A program made the position numbers and the translations under genes. A DNA stretch of 64,000 bases from Pogostemon cablin (lineage: Eukaryota > Streptophyta > Magnoliopsida > Lamiales > Lamiaceae). The stretch lies in assembly GCA_023678885.1 (NCBI GenBank), contig CM042987.1:27304927-27368926 (forward strand), in the 5' to 3' direction. Under the pieces are notes generated by a model. The model saw only the letters and a program-made list of their open reading frames with translations, was not told where the DNA came from and did no database searches. Positions within the stretch are counted from its first letter, which is position 1; each line of letters starts with the position of its first letter. Positions 48,322 through 59,493 of the stretch are shown piece after piece.

Positions 48322-51300
48322 TCACCCCCTTCTTCCGAAGAAATCTTGTCCTCAAGGTTGAAAGTGGAAAATTTATCTCGAATATGCTCCACCCTTTCCC
48401 ATGTCTCATCCTCTAGAGATAATGCTGCCCATTTTATCAAAACTTCACCACAACGACTCCGTCCCACTTCCTTCCAACGAAAATCAAGGACTTGCTCCGG
48501 AACAACAGCTGGAGTCCCTCTAATGTTAAGGGTGGCAAAGTCGGCCGAATAATATTTGTGTCCCCCACCCTACGCTTAAGTAATGAGACATGAAACACCG
48601 AATGAATACGTGAGCCAGCTGGCAGATTAAGTCGATATGCGACTGATTCGATGCGCTCCAAGATTTTAAAGGGTCTATAAAACTTGGCAGCCAACTTTTG
48701 ATTAATCCGTTGCATAACTGATTGTTGCTGATACAGTTGAAGGCGTAAGAAAACCCAATCACCAACCTCAACATCGATTAACCACTTTCGTCTGACCATC
48801 AGTTTGAGGGTAATACGCCGAACTCATCTTGAGTTTAGTTCCCTGCAACTTAAAAAGCTATCGCCAAAATTTGCTAAGAAAAACATGATCCCTATCTGAA
48901 GCGATGGTTCTAGGAATCCCCAGTAAACAGACCACATTTCTCATAAACAATTCAACCACGTCTTTTGCAGTATAAGTATAGCCAAGGGCATAAATGAGCA
49001 TATTTTGATAACCGATCAACCACCACCAAAATTGTATCTTTATCATGAGATCGAGATAATCCCATAATAAAATCTATTGAAATATCAGCCTATACCTGTT
49101 CCGGAATAGGTAGTGGAGCCAACAAACCAGCAGGTTATCGGGTGTCTGATTGGTTACGTTGGCACGAGTCATAGGACTGAATAAAATGAAATACATCCTT
49201 TCGATGACCGGCCCAATCAAATAATCTTCCCAATCATTTAGTAGTTTGTAAAATGATCGAATGACCCCCAAATGAAGACGCATGATCCCAAATTAGACAC
49301 TTCCTAAGCTCACCCTCTGGTACCCTTTCGTGTCAAACAACCATTGCAAACTCCAAATCCTGGGTCTGGATCTGACCAATCAAGCACCTGTTGCAGCCCC
49401 GGTCCCATAACCGCGTGGGTAGTTGAGGCTGCTGCAATTTTCTCCCATATTGCTCCAGTAACAGCAAAGACATGTAAATTCGCTGGTTGCCCCCGACGAG
49501 ACAGTGCATTCGCCACGCTATTCTCTCAGCTCGGTCGATAAACTATCTCATAATCAAACCCCATCAACTTATTAATCCAATGCTGCTCTAGGGTTGTTAT
49601 TCGCTGGTCCAACAAAAATTTTAGGTTGTGTTGGTCCGTCACAATTTGAAAACGACGACCAATCAAATACAATTACCATATACGAATTGTCTCCAAAATA
49701 GCAAGCATTTCTTTCTCATATATAGACCAGGCTTGCTTAGAAACAATAATGCTTTTACTCATGTAGGCAATTGTCCTCCCATTTTGCATTAAAACTGCAC
49801 CTATGCCTATGCTGGAAGCATCCGTTTCGATAACAAAGACCTCATTGAAATTAGGCAGTGCTAATACTGGAGTGGAACTCATAGCAGATTTCAATTTTTC
49901 AAATGCCGCCTGCGCTTCTTCAGTCCTTTGGAACCCAATTTTCTTTGTGAGATTATGCAGTAGTCGAGCTATCTCACAAAATTTTGCGCAAAACTTCTTG
50001 TAATAGCCTGTCAGTCCAAAAAATCCATGCAATTTAGTGACGTTTCTCGGCGTTGGCCAACTCATGACACTTTCTATCTTTTGTGGTTCCATTCGTACTC
50101 CCGCAAAAGAAATAAAATGTCCCAAATATTCTACTTCTTCCACTCTAAAGAAACATTTTGGAACCTTAACCACAAACTGATTCTCTTTTTAAAATTGTCA
50201 AGACCACACGCAAGTGACCCATGTGATCCTCCCATGATTGGCTAAACACAAGTATATCATCAAAGAACACCAAATAAATCTCCTCAAGTGTGGGCGGAAA
50301 ATATGATTCATAATGGCCTGAAATGTTGAAGGTGCTTTGCTTAACCCAAATGGCATGATCATGTACTCAAAATGCCCATGATGAGTCCGAAAGGCTGTTT
50401 TATGTATGTCATCAGGATGCATACGAATCTGATGGTACCCGACCTTTAAGTCAAGCTTAGAGAAATATTTAGCTCCATGTAATTTATCCAACATAACACC
50501 AACTATAGGAATGGAAAAACAGTCCTTGATAGTTACCGCATTGAGCGCTCAATAATCTATACAAAACCTCTACGTGTCATCTTTCTTCTTGACCAACATC
50601 ATCGATGAAGAGAATGGACTAGTACTATAGAAAATTAATTTTACTTCGAGCATTTCTTCAACCTGTTTTTCTATCTCATCCTTTTGAAAATGCGCATATC
50701 TATAGGGCGCAACATTCACTAGTTTCCCTTCATCAACCAAACGGATGCGATGATCAAATTTTCTACTTGGTGGCAGCTGATTAGAAGCTGTAATTACTTC
50801 TGGAAATTCATCCAAAAGCTGCTGCACTTCAATTAGAAATGCGTCTGTTGGGTCCATGTTGGTACAGATCGCATCCGACGTCAGCAAATAAAATTCTGCC
50901 CCTTATTCCACTCTCTTACTAGTTTCAGTCGTGCAATCTCCTCTGGAGATCGATAGCCAATTTCTTTCAATAACAACAGCTCATCCCCACACCAGAAATT
51001 TTAGGTTAATTCATTGCAATCCATTAATAGTGGACTCACACTTTCTAACAATGTCATCCAAAAAATAATATCAACGTTGGGCGATGGAATCCCATACAAA
51101 TTCAAACCTAATTGTAAGCCTTGTATGGTTATTGGTACCTTTTTAAACCTGTTATAACACTTAATCTTGCCACCCCTGGTTCTAATTGAAAAAGGATTAG
51201 GTATCCTACTAACAGGTAATTGTAATAATCTTGCCACATCATTTGAAATAAAATTCAAACTAGCTCCACTATCAATCAAAATAAGTACCTAAAAATTGCC

Positions 51301-52689
51301 AATGGTGCCATAAAATGTCGGGTTCTTATTTCCTCCTTTGTTCATAACATGCAATGATTTTTCCTTGGGAGGTGACTTGGTGTCCACTTTGATATCTTCA
51401 TTTAGGTCATCATCATATTGAGGTGGTGCCTCCTCATTCATTTCTTCCTTAGGATCGGCCCAGAAATATATCAATTTAGAATTGGGACATACATGATTCC
51501 ACGTGTTCCTTTCATTGCACGTAAAACATAAACCCGCTTATCGCCGTCGCTTTATTTCTTCACTTGACATTGGAATTCATCCCTTCCCTAAGCCAATCTC
51601 AGCCGCACTAATATTGTTTGAGATGGCCAGAGGGTTTGAATGGGTCACGATTGCAAGTTGGCCCCACACTCTCGATTGACCAATACTGCATGGCCCCGAT
51701 ATCCCCGCATAGCTACTTCAATTATTTCTGTTATGGGTATTAGTTAAGCGAAGTTGTTCATCTTTTCTAGTTACTAAATCAACTGCCTCGCATAAATCGC
51801 GAGGATATATTCCACATTTTTAATTCACTGGAAATTTCTTGTTTCAACCCTGCTTATAAAGGCATCTTTTATTGCTCTTAGTGTCCAATGGGGAACACGA
51901 CTAACTAATCTCTCGAATTCTTTTAAATATTCACGGAAGTTGCCAGTCTGTCTTATCCTATTTAGAGCCTCATCAGCATCATCCATTTGTGAATTTTCGA
52001 AACGTAGTAGCAGCCCTTCCTTGAATTCTATCCATCCAACCTCTCGATACTCATGGATCTGAGTAAACCATCGCCACCACTAGCGAGCTTCTCAATCCAA
52101 ATAATATGATGCAATCGTGATACAATCTCGAGTGCAAATATTCATTATCTCAAAATATTATTCTGCCTTGTCAAGCCAATTCATGGAATCTCCCCCTTCA
52201 AAATTTGAAAAGTCCATTCTCATCCCTCTAGGACAAGGCTCCAGGTATCTTTTAGCATATTGGCAGATCGTTGATTATTCAGAGTTAGTCTCTTCCTTAT
52301 GCCCTTTATCAGTGTCATTCTCATGATCAGATTCTTCTGCTTAAAAAGGCGCTTGATTGCCCGCAAAAGGATTGACATATTCACTGTCGTGTCCTTCTTG
52401 GACTCTTACGCCCCCTCTACCCCCTCGGCCACTGTTCGCCGCGCTACTAATTTTCATGGATTTGTTCACGTCAGAAATGCGGTACCCTTTCGCAATTCAG
52501 TATAGGGTTTTGCCCGTCTCTCCGATCACGTCTGCGAACGCTGTTGGAATCCTCCTCACATTGCTGGACAAGTTCCCACAGTATCTCACTAACTTGAGCA
52601 AATGTCGCTTTAATATTTTCAAAACGTTGTTTGTTGGTCACCATAGTTGCGGAAGCTTGTGGTTGCTCAAAACCAGGCTCTGAGGCCAA
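48249..52689 (-). pseudogene. Gypsy gag-pol, multiply broken with a deletion in integrase
   Basis: From 52689 down: a gag N-terminus; a zinc-knuckle-like CFTCNERNTWNHVC (near 51530); protease with IDSGAS (51279); RT with YRYAHFQKDEIE, DLKVGYHQIRMHPDD and MPFGLSKAPSTFQ; RNase H with IETDASSIGIGAVL; integrase with GIPRTIASDRD; then an SH3-like and chromodomain part (AAKFYRPFKILERI ... IKWAALSLEDETWE). Many stops and frameshifts separate these. Near 48775 the integrase reading QTDGQTKVVNR is joined directly to VEVGDWVFL, so part of the integrase C-terminal half is missing. It is not functional. Confidence 0.88.
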
Positions 52690-52690
52690 T

Positions 52691-52970
52691 TGTTAGGAAC
52701 AAACATAGAACATCTGAGATAAACCTCGAAACAGCACGCTCACTGTGTAAAGAATCCTTTTTTATAAAAAATAATCTCTTCCTAAAACCTATCACAGCAG
52801 GGACATAAATACTCAAACCCTAAGGCCAATGGGCCATCTATCAAAGTAAAATAGAATAAAATAGAAAACAATAAGTAACACAATAATAAAACAACTTCTA
52901 GGGCCCATCAACTTCAACCCTCCCCCTCTTCCGACGAACATAAACCTGTAGACCTCCTGTGATCCTAACA
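52691..52970 (-). repeat. Gypsy 5' LTR
   Basis: It is 280 bp and colinear with 47939-48321 without the 103-bp duplication. Confidence 0.9.
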
Positions 52971-53189
52971 CATACACACTGTTGAGAGTGGAATTTCACG
53001 TATTTTAGGTCTCACATTACACCATTTATGATAGAATATGGCCATGATTTCATGTTAGATTGTGTGGTTTTCATATCTTGCATAATTAAGATGTAGATAA
53101 GGTGTTTTGTTGAGTTTTGAAGGTTAAAATAGGTCAAAATGAAGCAGAATAAAAAATGAGTAAGAAATGAGCCATAAAATGCCCAACAC

Positions 53190-53400
53190 AAGTTGCTGGA
53201 CCCAACACAACTTGCTAATACAAGTAGCATTGAGGTTCAGAAGCAATCCAATTTCAGAGTATCACAACTCGACTAAACAGGCAGCAACATGACTTATCAA
53301 CTCGAGTCGTGTTAGCCTTACACGAGTTACACGATATTCAACACTGGTCGTATTGCCAACTCGTGTTGAGTAGGGCCAAGTCATGTTGCGTGTTTTTGGG
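53190..53400. repeat. U3 inverted-motif array, ACACGAGTT/AACTCGTGT type
   Basis: CAACACAAGTTG, ACTCGAGTCGTG, ACACGAGTT and AACTCGTGT words occur in both senses, ending about 80 bp before TATAAAAGG. Confidence 0.75.
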
Positions 53401-54256
53401 CCAGAAATCAGGTTTTACACCTTCTAGTGTGTGAAAATATCTAAAAAAGGCCCAGTTGAGTCAGATTCGAAGCAAAAGATATAAAAGGAGATCGAAACAC
53501 ACAAGTGAAAAGGGAGATCGATCACTTCATTACCACGCCTCATCCTCCACCCACACACATCAGATCTCCATCCATCCCATCCGAAGGAGATTCAAGTGCG
53601 AGTTAAGAGAGATTAGACGATCGGAGAGACGGAGAAGGAACATAGATCTATGCTGACACTAGGGTTTCGTGTTTCTTATTTTTCTCTTTACTTTGTTTTG
53701 ATTATTGTTATGAACTTCATAGCCATGATAGTTGATTGTAACCTCATGGACTAATTTCCATTACAGTTCTGAGGTTTGAAGGTTAGATTTAATTGATTTG
53801 GAGACCTAGAGTAATTTTGTGATTTTATGTAGTTTATATTCTGATTTTACTTGGTTAATTCAGACTTTACTTTTCTGTTTCGTAACATTTTCAGAATAAT
53901 TCATGTCATTGCCCGTGATGCTTGGTTTATTGTGTTAGCTTGTGTGCATTCATGAATTGTATTGTCTATCTGTTAGGAATTGAAATAATCTGTCCATAAA
54001 CACTTTAATTCTGAGAACTAATAAATCAGATGCTTGAATTGTTTAGTGGAATAATACAATTAGATATTCAAGTAGGAAGTGAATAAAGTCCTGTAGTACT
54101 TTCAGAAAATATCTTGTTAGTCGAACTTACCATCCGGAGGTAATGTTGTTCGCGTTGATTAGTTTCTAGAAAGGGGCCTTGGTAATATTCATGCACCTTA
54201 GGATTTAAATTAGATTATACTGTTAGTTTAAAATATGATCATATCTGGTGGGCTAA

Positions 54257-55939
54257 TGATGAGTGTGTAAATTCACGTGTTTTGAGCCTTGATTAATGGG
54301 ATAATGATGTAAATTTGATCTTAAGTCAAGATAAATCAAGTTGTATTGTAAAAAGTCATGAATCAGGTGTGTTTGAGTTCGTTTAAGTATATTTTTGAAG
54401 AAAAATGAGTTAGAAGTGATCGAAATTGGAGAAATGGTATTAAAGAGCCCGATTCGACCATTCAGGGAGGCGGTTCGACCAAGCAGAGAGTGGTTTGACC
54501 AGCATCCCTGGTCGAACCAGGTGTCAAAAACTCGCCAGAAGTGTGGTTCGACCAAGCACAGTGGTAGAACTATGATCGAACCAGAAGCATAAGTTTTCGT
54601 AGTTGTAGTTCGACCACGAAGTTTCTACTTCGAGGTGCCATTCGAGTCGAACCGGCTACCTGCCAGTAATTTACAAGTCGATTTGACCTGTGGTTCGACC
54701 AGCTGTGATCGGTTCGACCAAGGCCTTTGGTCGAACTGATGCACTGGACACGTCCAGATCTATATTTTTACACCTTCAGTGCGTGTTTTCGCTCAAAAAG
54801 CCCATCATAGGTCTGTAAGGAGAGCTTGCAAGTATAAAAGGAAGACCCTACGCAAGGAAAAAGAGAGCCATTCACCACCTTTATTCTGCACAACATCCAA
54901 AACCCTACCACCATCCACGGAGTTGTGGAGAGAGATTCGTCTGTCGAATCAAGTGAGAACCAAGTAAAGATCCAAGATGGAGAGAGACACAACGGTACCC
55001 GCATCTAAGGTTTACTTCACATCTTAATTTATCTTGTAATTTTCAAGACTATGGGTAAGATCTATCCAACCACCATGATTGTTCTTCGATCAATCATGGG
55101 ATAGAACCGGTTCAGTAGTTCTAGGATTTATGAAAGTTTTATAAGTTAATTGAACTTCCGTGTGTATACTCCATACAACACTACTTGTGGTTTATTTTAT
55201 ATAAGATTATCCATTTTTAATTCATACTCAGAGTTGTTTTGTGCATCATTAATTGTTATGTAGAGTCTGAATACATATCTTGATTATTGATTTAGTACGT
55301 TCACTGATGAGCAAGATTTTATATTATGATTCTAAGTGAAGGGATTCCGAAGTCTCATTAGAACTATCTTATATAAATACTTGTTAAATGAATCGTATTC
55401 AGGTTAATAAGTAGGATAAAGAGTATAACTTCATGGTACCTATAAAGGGAGATCATATCGGGTTAGAGTACTTAGTGCATGGGAAATAATTGATACTAAT
55501 AGTACCTAGAAAGGGGGTGAGTCATATCTCTTGCTCCAAGGATATTCACATGAGTCACCCGCTTATTTACTTGTGTCTATAGAGTAGATTTGCATTGTTT
55601 AGTGATGCTTCCATATTCCACAAGGCAGAGTCGGACATTGATACATGGAAGGGAAATTAATAAGTAAAACTGGATGGCCCAAAGAGCTACCTATCTTCTC
55701 ACTTATTCACTTTCGTTCAATCTCTACTGTTATTTATTTTAATTGTTTTATTAATTATTTATTTATTGGTTACTTAATCACACAACTATTTTGCCAAAGT
55801 AGTCTTAATACGTTAGAATATAATTAAATTAATAATAATACGTCATTTGGGTTCGATAATCACTTGGTCTCTTATCAAAGCTACAATAGCATCCTTCACA
55901 CTTGAGAATTAATATTGTGTGTTGAGAAAACGCTCATCA
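54257..55939 (+). repeat. 5' LTR of the Athila-like element
   Basis: It is 1683 bp. TATAAAAG is at 54833-54840 and the motif array at 54450-54745. It is homologous to the solo LTR 34202-35804 and the fragment 8629-10005. Confidence 0.9.
54450..54745. repeat. U3 inverted-motif array, GGTTCGACCA/TGGTCGAACC type
   Basis: About a dozen GGTTCGACCA or TGGTCGAAC words lie in both senses with an indistinct 80-90 bp higher-order period. The array ends about 90 bp before the TATA box, and the box TTTTTACACCTTCA lies between. Confidence 0.8.
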
Positions 55940-55945
55940 AGTTCT

Positions 55946-55963
55946 TAGCGCCGTTGTCGGGGA
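55946..55963 (+). other. Primer binding site (tRNA-Asp type)
   Basis: TAGCGCCGTTGTCGGGGA, two mismatches from the Athila-type site TGGCGCCGTTGCCGGGGA, begins 6 nt after the LTR end. Confidence 0.85.
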
Positions 55964-56051
55964 CGGCATTAATTATTATTTATTATTTCTAGTTTAATTG
56001 ATACTATATTATTCTTGTTTTTATTTTCTAAAGCTTATTTTTCTTAGGTGT

Positions 56052-57628
56052 ATGCTTACTCGATCAAAGATAGGAGATTTAGAATCTTATAATTTAGAGA
56101 TTGGAGCATCGTCGAGGAAGAAGAAGGGGAAGAAGAAGAAGAATAAGAATGTAGAACCAACGGAGGCTCTTAATTTAGGAGTTGAAGTTGACGAGCTGAA
56201 CCCGCAAGCAATTGAAGCTGCAATCGAATTTAACTTGGAAGCTGAAGCAATCAACATGGTGGCGAATCCGGATAATATTGCCATCCGTGAAGTTTTTAAG
56301 AACAACGGAGGAGGCAATGCAGGGCTGTTAGGAGCAAGAGGGGCCGGAGCTAATTTTGATCTACACCATGCTCTTATCAGCATGATTGAAAGGAGTCCCT
56401 TCTCTGGGAAACCTTTGAAGATCCTCAGCAACATCTGAATAAGTTCTTTGGTTATGCAAGTACACAAAAGGGTGCATGAGCTCATGAAGATGCGATGAGG
56501 ATCATCTTGTTTAAGTTCTCCCTGAATGAAAAGGCGAGAGATTGGTACGATAATCTCAGTGCTGCTGAATGCAATACCTAGGAGAAATTGAAATTCTTGG
56601 AGCGTTATATGCCACCTTCAAAGGTGTTTAAGATGAAACAAGAAATCAATCAATTTGCTATCCATGGTAATGACAAGTTTCATGAGGCTTGGGATAGATT
56701 CAAGGACATGCTTCGAAAGTGTCCACAACATCAGCTTTCTAAAGCTCAATATATCAGTATTTTCTACAATGGATTGGACTGTGATTCTCAGGTTTTACTA
56801 GATGCTTTATCAAATGGAGCATTGCTTACAAAGTCATCCGTTGAGGCTGAAAAGATCTTTGAGGATATTTCGATGAATTCAAGAGATTGGCCAATTGATA
56901 GAGTGAGAGGCACTTATGTTTTTGGAAAAGTAGTGCAGGTTGAGCACACGATGGTAAAGTCAAGTAGGGAAGATGAGATCGTCCCTAGTTTGGCTAATAT
57001 CAACAAGTTCCTTGAGTCCCAGCAAAAGCAGATTACTGACATAGCTCAGCGAGTACCAATTATGCAGCAGGATGTGTGTAATGAAGGAGCTAGCCAAGAA
57101 GAGATTGAAGATGCGAACTATGCCATGGGTCAAAGTATTCAAGGAAAGAGGTTCTAAAATCAAGGTAACCGGAATTACCAAGGGAACTACAATAATTGGG
57201 GTCCCCCTGGTAATTATCAACAACCAAGAAGGCCGGAGTTTTCATGGAGAGATCCTAATACAGCAGTATAACCTCCTAGTGGTGTTGATCCGGGTGCTAA
57301 GGTCGAAGAAGGAAAACTTGGTTTTGAGGATATGGTGAACATGTACATGGCAAGAAATGATGCAAGAGTAGATCATCTCGAGACCAAGCTTGAAAAGAAA
57401 ATTGATACAAATCGTGAGGATATTTCTAAGCAAATAAAGAATATGATGTTGTTGATGGGAGAGATGGCTAGGAATGTTAACCAATTAACGCAAACTTTAG
57501 AGAAGGGAAAGTTCCCATCGCAAAGTATAGCAAATCTGAAGAAGTGTTATGCCATCACGTTAAGATCTAGAATACATTATGAGGGATCGATGATGCCGAA
57601 AATGAGTTCTGAAGCTCCAGTAGCATGA
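56052..57628 (+). pseudogene. Athila-like gag, interrupted
   Basis: The frame starts MLTRSK at 56052. The retrotransposon gag core is recognisable (KARDWYDNL, FLERYMPPSK, ETLHEAW-like FHEAWDRFKDMLRKCPQH), followed by a Gln/Asn/Pro-rich linker and a coiled-coil-like tail (57332-57520). The frame is lost near 56415 and hits stops near 56478, 56579, 57157 and 57270, so the chain is in pieces. Family knowledge: structural protein of the intracellular particle. Confidence 0.85.
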
Positions 57629-57629
57629 T

Positions 57630-57960
57630 TCAACCTCAATTCGACCAACACAGATGGTCGAACCGTACTGAGGAGGTCGAACCAGACACCTGGGCAACTT
57701 CTGGAGATCCAAACCGAGCGGTTCGACCATGACCGATTTTGTTTGACCAGACCTATTGGTCGAACTGTGGTTGAACTGGCCTGTCCAGAGCACTCTTTTT
57801 TTTAGAAGCGCGGTTCAACCACGATCATCATGGTTCGACCAACCCTGTTGGTCGAACCGTGGTCTAACCAGCTTGTCTGGAGAGAAAGCACTTTCTGATG
57901 CACGGTTCGACCACTACTCACCTGATCGAACCCTGGTCGAACCTCTTCGTTCGGCACTGA
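57630..57960. repeat. GGTTCGACC/GGTCGAACC array between gag and protease
   Basis: It has four loose units of about 85-90 bp, each with GGTTCGACCA and TGGTCGAAC words in both senses. It follows the gag stop directly and precedes the protease frame. It is the same kind of array as in the U3 of the same element at 54450-54745. Confidence 0.8.
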
Positions 57961-58002
57961 TTTTTTGCGCTGAATGCTGTACATGACGTTGATGCTACCC
58001 CA

Positions 58003-58901
58003 GTGCCATCCAAAAAGCAGAATACTGAGCTTATAGCAGAAAAGAAATGGGAAAGAGCAAAGAGATTGAGAGCCAAAAAGGATAAAATGGAGAAGGTTGA
58101 ACGTGATGAATGGGGGATTCCCAAAACTAAGAAACCTCCTCCGTTTTCTTTCAAGCTAGTGAAGAAGGGATTGGAAGAAAAGTTCAAGAAATTTTTAGAT
58201 ATCATAAACAAGATAAGCTTGAGCATTCCTTTTTCTGAAGCACTCTTAGAGATGTCATATTATGCCCGCTTGCTAAAGGATATACTCTTGAAGAAGAGAA
58301 GTTTGAACGGAATTGAAACATTAAATTTGTCTGAGAACTGTAACTCGATCATACAGAGGAAGCTGCCAGCGAAGTTAAAGGATCTGGGAAGCTTTACTAT
58401 TCTGTGTGAAATTGGGAAGGGGCCGGGACGACGAGCCTTATGTGATCTTGGGGAAAGCATCAATTTGATGCCCTTGTCGATATTTCAAAGGCTTGGTTTG
58501 GGGAGTTAACTCCCACAACAGTTGCTCTACAATTGGCGGATCGGTCTATGACTTTTTCGAAATGGATGATTGAAGACATTCTAGTGAAAGTAGAGAAACT
58601 AGTCTTTCCTATGAACTTTCTTGTACTCGAGATGGAGGATGACAAGGATAATGTTCCTTTTATCTTAGGGAGACCATTCCTTGCTACAGCTGGAGCTATG
58701 ATTGATGTGCAAAAGGGTGAGCTAAGGCTGCACATGGATAAAGAAGAGGTTCTGTTCAACCTAGATAAAGCAATGAAGATGCCGATGGAGACGCAGTGTA
58801 ACAGCATCAATGTGGTGGAGGAGATTGTGAAGAAAGATATGTCCTTGATCCTTTCTAAGGCTAACAGGGTTATATGGTATATTTTCATTGATGTTGTATG
58901 A
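58003..58901 (+). pseudogene. Athila-like protease region, frameshifted
   Basis: Two overlapping frames are involved. 58003-58509 ends with LCDLGESINLMPLSIFQRLGLG, where Athila proteases carry the Asp-containing active-site motif (here DLGES). 58533 onward continues with FPMNFLVLEM, FILGRPFLATAGA and IDVQKGELRL. A frameshift lies near 58505. The element's own sequence ends at 58859; the last 42 nt of the frame belong to the interrupted LTR. Confidence 0.85.
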
Positions 58902-59211
58902 ATAAATAATTGGAAGTTTAGGAACCCAAGTTAATTGATCTATATCTGATACCTTAAAATTGTTGATTATATCTTGATTTAATCTCGATTATTCTTCTTT
59001 ACTTTTTATTAAGTTATTTATTATTCTAGTTTCTTAGATAATTAATTCACAACTTCGGAATTGGTTATCCTATTCTGATTAGTTAGTAATTATTAGGAAA
59101 TAAATAGTTAGCTGTCCTTTTGGGTTCGATAATTTAACTTGGTTGATTGCCGCTATATTTGATATCCTTCACATCTTGGGATTTAATTGAAATGCATAGA
59201 AACGCTCATCA

Positions 59212-59493
59212 CAAACCCTAAAATTATGATTTGGGATTCCCTATCCCACCTAATGTTCCATTTGTTTCCATTGGGTGGGATCATTTGTGTGAAAATGGGA
59301 CACTTGTCTCCCATCACACCCAATAGAACACCAGATGGAATATTGAGTGAAATATAGAATTTGAGCGGTAAAATTATTGCCAATCTTTTTACTTCTTGTT
59401 AATCAAGTATCAACTACTTTATCACCAAGTGGACTAAACAAATCGTCTAGTGAAATCAACTCTATCAAACTCTCATTTTAAGTTGTTTACATT
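59212..59493. other. Unassigned flank
   Basis: It contains an imperfect inverted pair around GGGATTCCCTATCCCACC and GGTGGGATCA at 59230-59285 and the related CCCATCACACCC. No gene was seen. Confidence 0.4.

Larger units (their letters stand above)
47939..52970 (-). mobile_element. Ty3/Gypsy chromovirus-type retrotransposon, decayed
   Basis: LTRs TGTTAGGA ... TCCTAACA are at 47939-48321 and 52691-52970. Flanks are CACAC and CATAC (4 of 5). After the 5' LTR (minus) comes TTGGCCTCAGAGCCTGG, close to an initiator-Met tRNA primer site. AAGAAGGGGGTGA precedes the 3' LTR as the purine tract. The domain order protease, RT, RNase H, integrase and a chromodomain-like C-terminus places it among chromoviruses. 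Confidence 0.9.
54257..58859 (+). mobile_element. Athila-like Gypsy element, 3' half deleted
   Basis: The 5' LTR is 54257-55939 (TGATGAGTG ... CTCATCA), followed by a tRNA-Asp-type primer site, gag and protease. RT, integrase and the 3' LTR are absent. GCTAA is present at 54252-54256 and again at 58860-58864, so the right junction coincides with the target-site word. This is as expected if a deletion ran from internal DNA to the right-hand target duplication. Confidence 0.88.
52980..59211 (+). mobile_element. LTR interrupted by an Athila-like element
   Basis: The left part 52980-54256 and right part 58865-59211 together match the LTR at 29894-31705. It starts TGTTGAGAGTGGAATTTC and ends AAACGCTCATCA. 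Flanks CACAC and CAAAC match in 4 of 5. TATAAAAGG is at 53480-53488. The break falls where copy 29894-31705 reads GGTGGGATAACATG. Confidence 0.85.
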
